Both the position numbers and the translations under genes were made by a program. The notes under the pieces are model-generated. The model was not told the DNA's origin. It saw only the letters and a list, made by a program, of their open reading frames with translations, and did not search any database. 6,027 bases of DNA, taken from positions 1-6,027 of the forward strand of contig DATJQF010000092.1 in NCBI GenBank assembly GCA_035505995.1, written 5' to 3'. Source of the DNA: DATJQF01 sp035505995. GTDB lineage: Bacteria > Bacteroidota > Bacteroidia > Bacteroidales > FEN-979. How positions within the stretch are numbered: position 1 is the stretch's first letter; each line of letters starts with the position of its first letter. Positions 1 to 5,115 of this stretch are shown in pieces.

Positions 1-222
1 ACTGAGGTTGCAATAATAAATACGGTAATGGATCATCTCCTCAAGGTAGCCCACGTTGTTCCTGACTTCCCCGACATTGGAAACGATCACCTTGCGATTA
101 GGGACTTCTTTCTTTACTGTCTTGCAGCTCTCCAGGCAAAACACCCATGCAATGCCGAATATCAGCAATGCAACACCAGTTGAGGTAGTAACTTTTCTTT
201 TCATGTTCCAAATGATTTTCAT
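1..222 (-). CDS. Putative lipoprotein of unknown function, N-terminal part (gene runs off the left edge)
   Basis: I do not recognise this protein. The minus-strand frame is open from the left edge to two candidate starts, ATG at 222-220 (adds MKIIWN) and ATG at 204-202; a stop lies in frame at 261-259. From the 204 start the protein begins MKRKVTTSTG, followed by a hydrophobic stretch (residues 11-24) and L-E-S-C with Cys27. This is a basic n-region, h-region and lipobox-like site, so signal peptidase II processing and lipid anchoring are likely; Glu at -2 is unusual for a lipobox. The 204 start gives the more typical signal-peptide length. The visible mature part, about 40 residues, starts with Lys-rich KTVKKEVPNRK and then NVGEVRNNVGYLEEM, with no motif I can name. 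The stop codon is outside the window. A perfect inverted repeat lies just upstream (241-259). No clear TAnnTTTG promoter was found. Being a gene is fairly secure from the signal peptide; function is unknown. Confidence 0.68.
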   Translation of the reverse strand, partial: MKIIWNMKRKVTTSTGVALLIFGIAWVFCLESCKTVKKEVPNRKVIVSNVGEVRNNVGYLEEMIHYRIYYCNLS

Positions 223-240
223 GTCTGCGAATACTCTTTG

Positions 241-259
241 AAGGATCGAACCGATCCTT
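241..259. repeat. Perfect 8-bp inverted repeat upstream of the lipoprotein gene
   Basis: AAGGATCG at 241-248 and CGATCCTT at 252-259 are exact reverse complements separated by three bases (AAC). The element is 18 bases upstream of the ATG at 222 and 36 upstream of the ATG at 204. It could be an operator for a dimeric regulator or a hairpin in the 5' leader. No T-run follows it on the minus strand, so it is not an intrinsic terminator in that direction. Role is inferred only from position. Confidence 0.5.
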
Positions 260-448
260 TATAATATTGTTTTTGTTGTTAAACATGGGCATAGTTTAAT
301 TGAAAAATCACAGTGCAGGTGAAGCGAATCAGAAGCTGCGGGGTTTCTCGGAAATATGGAAGATGTAAGGTGTTTGTTTAAAAAATTAAGAGAGAATTAT
401 ATAAAAGTTCAAGTAAATATACTGTTAAAAAACATGAAAATCAATTGG

Positions 449-478
449 GGAAAACCGTATTCAGGATGCTGGTTTTCC
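449..478. repeat. 8-bp inverted repeat with a 14-base loop
   Basis: GGAAAACC (449-456) is the exact reverse complement of GGTTTTCC (471-478), with 14 bases between. It lies in the middle of an AT-rich intergenic region. No T-run of terminator quality follows on either strand, and no gene ends nearby. It may be a structured RNA element, a protein-binding site, or chance. Confidence 0.4.
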
Positions 479-552
479 GCAAGACACATTTAAATTATAT
501 AATTAGTAATCAACAATATAATTACATGGATCCGAAAAAAAAACCCTTTTGC

Positions 553-575
553 GCACGCCATTCTGCACGCCATTC
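553..575. repeat. Short tandem duplication, 12-base period
   Basis: GCACGCCATTC occurs at 553-563 and again, without mismatch, at 565-575, a period of 12 bases. It is local, only two copies, and lies in non-coding DNA. It is most simply a replication-slippage duplication. Confidence 0.5.
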
Positions 576-669
576 GGGCCGGCAAAATGCACAGGATCGT
601 TCTTGTTACCGGGGATAATTATCGAACAGGGTATAATAAGTTGAATCTGATCCGGGCCGGGTTTGATTC

Positions 670-703
670 AAAAAAAATCCCCCTCCTTCTGAAGAGGGGG
701 ATT
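670..703 (-). terminator. Rho-independent terminator of the fibre gene
   Basis: A 10-bp perfect stem (AATCCCCCTC at 676-685, GAGGGGGATT at 694-703) encloses an 8-base loop. Read on the minus strand the stem is followed by a run of eight T (the A-run at 670-677 on the plus strand; its last two bases also pair in the stem). It begins 11 bases after the TAA stop of the fibre gene. Stem strength, U-tract and position all fit an intrinsic terminator acting on minus-strand transcription. There is no matching T-run for plus-strand transcripts. Confidence 0.92.
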
Positions 704-714
704 GTTGAGTATGT

Positions 715-3700
715 TTATTTACTGATCTTCTCCTTCAACAGCCCGATCTCCGCCTTTAATGCATCATTCTCCCGCTTGAGTTCCTGCACAGCCTTGATAA
801 GTACCGGGACGATCTCGTTATAATTGATCCCCATGGTCTTGTCGGGATCGGTGCCTTCATTCACCACGCTGTAGGTTGCGTGCGGAATGACGACGTCCAC
901 GTCCTGCGCGATCAGCCCGAAATGGGTCTTATCCTGGTCCTTCTTCCATTCAAAGGAGACCGGCTTCAGCTTCATGATCACATCCAGCCCTTTGTCCAGC
1001 GAGAGGATATTGGTTTTTAACCGGCGGTCGGAGGTGTTGATGACCCCGTTCGTGCAGAAGATCTCCTGCCAGCGGTATCCGGAAGTGCCCAGGGTGCCCG
1101 TATTATCCTCGCCAGGCGTGATGGTTCCGGCTACCGTGAATTCCGAGTGCGTCGTGGACGTACCGATTCCAACGAAACCGCTCGAAAGCAAAACAATCTG
1201 GTTCGTACTGTTGTTCACGTTAAGCACCATATTTCCGTTTTCCTGGTTCTTCAATCCTGCATCGCTTCCGTCCATATAAATCTTCAGGCCGCGGGTCAAT
1301 ACATCCCCGGTCCCGGAATGATTGATCAGGAGCGTCGAGAGTGTTGTATTGGGACTATATATCTGCAGATTGGTTTTCGGGAGGGAGGTTCCTATCCCGA
1401 CATTAACGGAATTGACTCCCACTCCGCCCAGCACCAGGCTGTTACTGCTACCGACATGTGAGGCAAACCCGATTGCCGTGGCATTTACCAGGTCCAGCTG
1501 CTCCACATCAGCGCGGTATCCAATCGTAGTGATGTTGCTCCCTGTAGTGTTGTACGACAGGGAAAATCCTCCAATTCCGACATTTCCGGAACCGGTTTCA
1601 TTTATATTTCCCGAAGCTACGCCCACAAACACATTATCGTTTCCCGAATTCTCCCGGCCGCTGGCCGTCCCGATGATAGTATTACCCCTGGCAGCTGACG
1701 GCTGCGACAATGCCAGGTTCCCGATAGCAATGTTGGAGTCTCCTGAAGCCAGATACATTGCTGCCATATTCCCGACCGCAACATTATAATTGCCGCTCTG
1801 ATTATGGGACAAGGCATACCGTCCAAGAGCGGTATTCTGGGTCCCGGTGGTAAGGTTTCCCAGAGCATTGGTTCCGAAGGCACTGTTACCTGCAAGATTG
1901 TGATTGCTCAAGGACTGATAGCCAAAACCCGTACTTTCATTCACCGGGTTGGGACTGAGCCATCCGGAGATCGCATTGTTCACTTTTATAATCAAAGGTT
2001 GCCCATCACTGGTTCCAAGATAGTTTGTGGCGGGGTTTGTCCCTGAATTCCCTTGAAGATCCCAGCTGTTGCCGGTACTGGTGAGAGAGGTCCACCCGGC
2101 CGGGGTATAGCCCTCGAAATCGGTTCCGGTATAGCGTATTACTCCCTGTACGCCCGACGAAGTCGTATTGATTTTGATCGCTCCGTTCACATCGAGTTTT
2201 GCCTCCGGAACCGATGAGCCGATACCCACAAAGTCCCCATCGTTATAAATGACTGCGTTTGCAACCCAGGCGGACCCGTCATAACGCAGGGTCTGTCCCG
2301 GGCCTCCCGGCGGCAATCCCGATCCCCCCAGGAGCGTTCCGTTGAAATACAGTTGTCCGTTCACGTTATAAAGGACGTTGGTAATGTTGGTCGGCGGGGC
2401 CATGGCGGAATTGAGGAAGATATTCCCGTTCACCGAAAGCTTTTCGGAAGTGCTGAACATCCCGATGCCGACTTTCGCCGCGCCGTACGGACTGATGATC
2501 ACGTCCTTGTCCATGGGCGAAATGAAGAGCCGGTCGTTGGATTCCAGGGTCGTTTGAAAAGTCGTATCGCCGACTTTCTGGGTCCAGAGGCTGACCTTAT
2601 GGTCCGTCGTATCAGAATTGATCAGGTTGAGAAAGAGCCCGGTCTGCAACTTGGACGGATCGGCATTGACCCCGGTCAGGTCGATCCTGGAAAGCGGAAA
2701 TCCGCTGCTGGTGACGCTGTCGAGGCGGAATTCGATGTTCCCTTTCTGGGAGGTCACTGAAAGATTATCCGTAGCATAGATATCCTGCGATGAGTAGTAA
2801 TTCCCTGACGACCCGGTGGTATGGCTTTTCAGGGAAAGAATGCCCAGGGGGTTGTTGTTCTGATCCCCGGTCTGAATATAAAACTCGGAGCTGCACCAGT
2901 TCCCGTCGGTACGGAAGGGCGACTGGATCGTCAGGAACCCGGTCATCTTTCCCCCGCTGATCGGGACATACCCTGAGCTGTAGGAGGGCCAGTTCTTTGC
3001 ATAAATGGCATCGAAAACGCCGATCCTTCCCTCCGATTTTTCGGAACCGAGGTTGGTTCCTGCAACATAACCGCCGGTGGAGAGCCCGGGGGCATCAAAA
3101 TACAGGGTCCCGAATGCCCCGATCACCAGGTACTGGGGCGTTACATCGCTACCCGGGAGATTGGCCGCTTCTCCCCCGTTGATCCAGAGCCGGAAATAAC
3201 TGTTCTTTTTCCAGGTGATCCGGTAATGATTCCAGGAGGCCAGCGCGGTGGAATTGATCGGTTGCAGCTGCTTTACCCGCTGGGAGCCTGAAATCGTGGT
3301 ATAGATGGCATATAAGCTGCTACCCTGGCCGGAATTGTTATCGCTGTTCATATCCGGTCCCACCATGGCGACAAAGGTCGGTTTATCCATTCCCTGGGAG
3401 AAATCGATCAATCCCAGCAGGAGTCCCTCTGTCTCCTGGTAAATCCAGATTTCGAAATCGAGGGAATCCCCGGAATACGGTTGCGCCAGGGCGAACATCT
3501 GGTTGGTCTGAGGAACGGCCATGGCAACGGAGTCGTGTCCGGCCAGCGTTCCTGCGATAGATTTGCTTTGCGGGGGCATCAGATCCGACCATCCGTTCAG
3601 CGGATCCCGGCTGAGACCCGGCACCAGTTGCCCGTTCGCCAGCAATTTGAAATTGAGCGACCCGGGTGAGTTCGCGATGATCCCCTTGTTCCCCCGGATC

Positions 3701-4110
3701 TTCCCGTTGACCGTCAACTTCTCGCCCGGAAGGTGGATGCCGATGCCGACATTCGAAGTGTCATTGAGCAAATATGTCCGATGGGTGATGGTATCATAAG
3801 TCCATAGGGCATCGGCGGAAACATTCAGGGGCATCCACTCGGTGAATCCCTTCCGGTAAACAAAGAAATGATGCAGGGTGCTGTCGTAAACCAGCAGCCC
3901 TTCCTTTGGGGAGGGGATCGCCATCCTGCCGGCGGTGGTCATTCTGGGAATAAGGAGTCCTTTGGAGCCCGACATGATGTCGAGCATCGCGCAGGAATCA
4001 GGGGGAGTGTTGCTGGAACTGATGCCGATCTGGGCATCGAGCAGGCTGGCGCCGAATAACATCAGCGCCAGGATACCGGCAATCCGGAACAGGGCATTGG
4101 TACATTTCAT
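715..4110 (-). CDS. Exported fibre protein with C-terminal peptidase S74 chaperone domain
   Basis: The 1131-residue protein is probably a trimeric surface fibre or adhesin. Residues 1-26 form a signal peptide (basic start, hydrophobic 9-24, likely cleavage after LDA-26). Residues 30-95 resemble the N-terminal segment common in Bacteroidota fibre proteins (AMLDIMSGSKGLLIPRMTTA, then EGLLVYDSTLHHF). About 185-378 look like a LamG-type beta-sandwich (WNHYRITWKKNSYFRLWING). Five VGIG modules start near 120, 546, 627, 903 and 979. Residues 727-870 are YadA-head-like repeats. Residues 1026-1120 are the S74 intramolecular chaperone: SDRRLK with Ser1027 and Lys1032 (the Ser/Lys dyad spacing of endosialidase chaperones), GLIAQDV, and NYNEIVPVLIKAVQELK, ending in a heptad-like coiled coil. 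In known members this domain drives trimerisation and then cuts itself off. The start is fixed by the signal peptide and a nearby upstream in-frame stop. It has its own promoter and terminator, so is likely monocistronic. Not phage: there are no tail genes nearby. The ligand is unknown. Confidence 0.93.
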   Translation of the reverse strand: MKCTNALFRIAGILALMLFGASLLDAQIGISSSNTPPDSCAMLDIMSGSKGLLIPRMTTAGRMAIPSPKEGLLVYDSTLHHFFVYRKGFTEWMPLNVSADALWTYDTITHRTYLLNDTSNVGIGIHLPGEKLTVNGKIRGNKGIIANSPGSLNFKLLANGQLVPGLSRDPLNGWSDLMPPQSKSIAGTLAGHDSVAMAVPQTNQMFALAQPYSGDSLDFEIWIYQETEGLLLGLIDFSQGMDKPTFVAMVGPDMNSDNNSGQGSSLYAIYTTISGSQRVKQLQPINSTALASWNHYRITWKKNSYFRLWINGGEAANLPGSDVTPQYLVIGAFGTLYFDAPGLSTGGYVAGTNLGSEKSEGRIGVFDAIYAKNWPSYSSGYVPISGGKMTGFLTIQSPFRTDGNWCSSEFYIQTGDQNNNPLGILSLKSHTTGSSGNYYSSQDIYATDNLSVTSQKGNIEFRLDSVTSSGFPLSRIDLTGVNADPSKLQTGLFLNLINSDTTDHKVSLWTQKVGDTTFQTTLESNDRLFISPMDKDVIISPYGAAKVGIGMFSTSEKLSVNGNIFLNSAMAPPTNITNVLYNVNGQLYFNGTLLGGSGLPPGGPGQTLRYDGSAWVANAVIYNDGDFVGIGSSVPEAKLDVNGAIKINTTSSGVQGVIRYTGTDFEGYTPAGWTSLTSTGNSWDLQGNSGTNPATNYLGTSDGQPLIIKVNNAISGWLSPNPVNESTGFGYQSLSNHNLAGNSAFGTNALGNLTTGTQNTALGRYALSHNQSGNYNVAVGNMAAMYLASGDSNIAIGNLALSQPSAARGNTIIGTASGRENSGNDNVFVGVASGNINETGSGNVGIGGFSLSYNTTGSNITTIGYRADVEQLDLVNATAIGFASHVGSSNSLVLGGVGVNSVNVGIGTSLPKTNLQIYSPNTTLSTLLINHSGTGDVLTRGLKIYMDGSDAGLKNQENGNMVLNVNNSTNQIVLLSSGFVGIGTSTTHSEFTVAGTITPGEDNTGTLGTSGYRWQEIFCTNGVINTSDRRLKTNILSLDKGLDVIMKLKPVSFEWKKDQDKTHFGLIAQDVDVVIPHATYSVVNEGTDPDKTMGINYNEIVPVLIKAVQELKRENDALKAEIGLLKEKISK
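751..1035 (-). other. Region encoding the peptidase S74 (intramolecular chaperone) domain
   Basis: Encodes residues 1026-1120 of the fibre. Directly visible are the T-S-D-R-R-L-K-T-N block with Ser1027 and Lys1032 five residues apart, then KLKPVSFEWK, HFGLIAQDV, and INYNEIVPVLIKAVQELK. These are the ordered signature blocks of the family. Autocleavage would occur next to the Ser and release the last ~105 residues; this is known for endosialidase tailspikes and inferred here. Confidence 0.9.
1501..1932 (-). repeat. Region encoding YadA-head-like repeats in the fibre
   Basis: Encodes residues 727-870. About eight imperfect units of roughly 14-18 residues follow the pattern G-N-x-[AIV]-x-G-x-x-[AS]-L, for example GNSAFGTNALGNLTTG, TQNTALGRYALSHNQSG, NYNVAVGNMAAMYLASG and DSNIAIGNLALS. 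This resembles the left-handed parallel beta-roll of trimeric autotransporter heads. The DNA copies are diverged, so this is an old protein-level repeat rather than a recent duplication. Confidence 0.75.
2977..3558 (-). other. Region encoding a probable LamG/concanavalin-like domain in the fibre
   Basis: Encodes about residues 185-378. It starts with a segment rich in short beta-like strands (SLDFEIWIYQETEGLLLGLI) and contains the block WNHYRITWKKNSYFRLWING, which matches the usual W-x-H-h-x-h-T ... h-x-h-[YW]-h-[ND]-G pattern of LamG and related sandwich domains. It sits between the first and second VGIG modules. It may bind carbohydrate, but no ligand residues can be assigned by eye. Confidence 0.5.
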
Positions 4111-4232
4111 GGATATGAGCGTGTTGGTGAAGCATCACGGGGCAGTTAAAAAGTTTGCAGTCAATGCCAGTATCCTGATCCGTATGACCGGACGATTGTT
4201 ACTCCCTTGTAAGATGGTCAGGGAGAACAAAG

Positions 4233-4263
4233 CAAATATAAAAAGTAAATTCACAGTGACAAC
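4233..4263 (-). promoter_or_regulatory. Probable Bacteroidota-type promoter of the fibre gene
   Basis: On the minus strand, GTTG (4263-4260) is followed after 19 bases by TATATTTG (4240-4233), a full match to the TAnnTTTG -7 element with a good -33 element and correct spacing. Transcription would start near 4226, giving a leader of about 115 bases. The first bases of that leader can form a 6-bp stem (4220-4225 with 4202-4207). Experimental start-site mapping is not available here. Confidence 0.65.
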
Positions 4264-4320
4264 ATATTTTGCAGATATTGAATCATTTTTTTATAAATAT
4301 ATTATGATTCTGCAAAATAT
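4264..4320. repeat. 57-bp interrupted AT-rich inverted repeat next to the fibre promoter
   Basis: ATATTTTGCA (4264-4273) pairs exactly with TGCAAAATAT (4311-4320), and inside it GAATCAT (4280-4286) pairs exactly with ATGATTC (4304-4310). The two stems total 17 bp, with a six-base bulge on one side (4274-4279) and a 17-base AT-rich loop. The element directly abuts the -33 element of the fibre promoter and begins 56 bases past the osmC stop. It could be a regulator-binding site, a transcript-stabilising or terminating hairpin for osmC, or both. It has no proper U-tract, so it is not a textbook terminator. Confidence 0.6.
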
Positions 4321-4375
4321 ATCTACTATAAGATAAGGGAATCAAAACTCACCGCAAATCCACGTCACCGCGTCA

Positions 4376-4810
4376 TCACGCCAGCTTCGCGTCCAGCGTG
4401 ATCGGGATCGCTTTGAGCGCCCGGGATACCGGGCAGTTGGCTTTGGCAGCCTGCGCCTGCTCCAGGAACTTCTCAGGGGTGATGCCGGGCACTGTCCCGG
4501 TAAGCTCCAGGTGGCTGGATTTGATCTCATAATGATCGGTTTCCAGCTCAATGGTCACCGTGGCCCTGACATTTAATTCCGTAGGGACGAACCCTGCTCC
4601 GGTCAGCCCGAAGCTCAGCGCCATGGCATAGCAGCCGGCATGGGCGGCTGCGATCAGCTCTTCCGGGTTCGTTCCTTCCTTCCCGTCCTCATTCTTGAAC
4701 CGCATGGCGGCGGAATAAGGGGTATTGTTTAGCACTCCGCTGGTGGAGGTAAGGATCCCCTTACCCTCCGCTCCTGCTCCGCGCCAGATGGCCGTTGATC
4801 TCCGTTTCAT
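4376..4810 (-). CDS. osmC: OsmC-family peroxiredoxin (organic hydroperoxide reductase)
   Basis: The 144-residue protein matches OsmC over its whole length; E. coli OsmC is almost the same size. OsmC enzymes are cytoplasmic, thiol-dependent peroxidases that reduce organic hydroperoxides using a Cys pair. Here Cys60 lies in TNPEELIAAAHAGCYAMALS and Cys126 in NCPVSRALK, the expected peroxidatic and resolving positions; Glu50/51 and Arg37 sit in the regions that shape the active site in the family. The N-terminus MKRRSTAIWRGAGAEGKG is the usual OsmC beginning and supports the ATG at 4810. The neighbouring fibre gene lies downstream on the same strand, 265 bases away with its own promoter, and the Lgt-like gene is divergent, so osmC is probably its own transcript. 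A -7 element lies just upstream. The Ohr subfamily is less likely given the OsmC-type start and the TNPEELI motif. No regulator gene (OhrR type) is adjacent. Confidence 0.95.
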   Translation of the reverse strand: MKRRSTAIWRGAGAEGKGILTSTSGVLNNTPYSAAMRFKNEDGKEGTNPEELIAAAHAGCYAMALSFGLTGAGFVPTELNVRATVTIELETDHYEIKSSHLELTGTVPGITPEKFLEQAQAAKANCPVSRALKAIPITLDAKLA

Positions 4811-4835
4811 GATCTGATGTTTTAGGATTGTCCTG

Positions 4836-4843
4836 CAAAAATA
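4836..4843 (-). promoter_or_regulatory. Probable -7 element of the osmC promoter
   Basis: On the minus strand this reads TATTTTTG, followed by CA, a full match to TAnnTTTG. It ends 25 bases before the osmC ATG, giving a short leader of about 18 bases. The -33 region is weak: only ACTG at 4866-4863 lies at the right 19-base spacing, so the promoter may need an activator or rely on its -7 element. Confidence 0.55.
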
Positions 4844-5054
4844 ATATGTTCAGATTAATAGTCAGTGGTTTTTGGTCATTGGGAACCGGGAACTTTATTT
4901 TGCATTTTTTCCGATTACCCGGAGAAAAGTTCGCATTCTTTGCAAAATATGATCCTGGATTTGCTCCGGGTGGGTCATTCTGCTTCTGGTTTATAAATCC
5001 GATACCGGGATCAGTATTTTATACCAAATCAGGCTTGCAGCCGGCGGAAATCCG

Positions 5055-5086
5055 TTTCTTTCCGTACATGGCTGCGGATAATTTTG
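5055..5086 (+). promoter_or_regulatory. Possible promoter of the Lgt-like gene
   Basis: TAATTTTG at 5079-5086 is a full match to the TAnnTTTG -7 element. TTTC at 5055-5058, one base off TTTG, is 20 bases upstream. The start site would be near 5092, about 24 bases before the ATG at 5116. If real, it rules out the upstream in-frame ATG at 5068 as the start. Confidence 0.45.
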
Positions 5087-5115
5087 GCTCATCGGAACCC
5101 AAAAACCGCAGCGCC

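Larger units (their letters stand above)
223..667. other. AT-rich intergenic region with no convincing gene
   Basis: This stretch separates the lipoprotein gene start from the terminator of the fibre gene. From about 300 to 540 it is strongly AT-rich. I see no ORF with a plausible protein. It holds two inverted repeats (241-259 and 449-478), a 12-bp AT palindrome (AATTATATAATT, 493-504), a 12-bp tandem duplication (553-575), and a 10-bp palindrome GATAATTATC (614-623). I found no TAnnTTTG element for the minus strand here, so the promoter of the lipoprotein gene is unidentified. A small RNA or a decayed element cannot be excluded. Confidence 0.6.
4811..5115. other. Divergent intergenic region between osmC and the Lgt-like gene
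   Basis: These 305 bases hold the osmC -7 element on the left and a probable plus-strand promoter on the right. Between them are short inverted repeats that interlock: GAACTTT (4890-4896) with AAAGTTC (4926-4932), ATTTTGC (4897-4903) with GCAAAAT (4942-4948), and CCGGG (4886-4890) with CCCGG (4918-4922). TGCAAAATAT at 4941-4950 is an exact copy of an arm of the inverted repeat at 4264-4320. The plus-strand frame of the Lgt-like gene happens to be stop-free back to 4846, but this part has no recognisable protein. Confidence 0.55.

Noticed and set aside
98..292. 64-codon minus-strand ORF overlapping the lipoprotein gene
   Set aside because: It overlaps the lipoprotein frame, which has a clear signal peptide; this one has no recognisable features.
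526..618. 30-codon plus-strand ORF with a repeated Ala-Arg-His-Ser (MDPKKKPFCARHSARHSG...)
   Set aside because: The repeat comes from the 12-base tandem duplication. No promoter, ribosome site or homologue can be argued, and the peptide is too short to judge.
603..637. TTGTTA and TATAAT resembling a sigma-70 promoter in the left intergenic region
   Set aside because: The spacing is 23 bases instead of about 17, and the other promoters here follow the TAnnTTTG form instead.
587..823. Plus-strand ORF starting MHRIVLVTGDNYRTG
   Set aside because: The first 30 residues look almost protein-like, but the frame runs through the terminator hairpin and into the 3' end of the fibre gene in antisense. 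No family is recognised.
715..4110. Possibility that the fibre gene marks a prophage, because S74 domains are known from phage tails
   Set aside because: The protein has a signal peptide, its own promoter and terminator, and neighbours with housekeeping or envelope roles. No other phage gene is seen in the window.
4846..5115. In-frame, stop-free extension of the Lgt-like gene back to an ATG at 4846, with another ATG at 5068
   Set aside because: The extra 90 codons show no domain or signal, are AT-rich and Phe-heavy unlike the gene, and would cover the putative promoter at 5079-5086. Canonical Lgt proteins start about where ATG 5116 begins.
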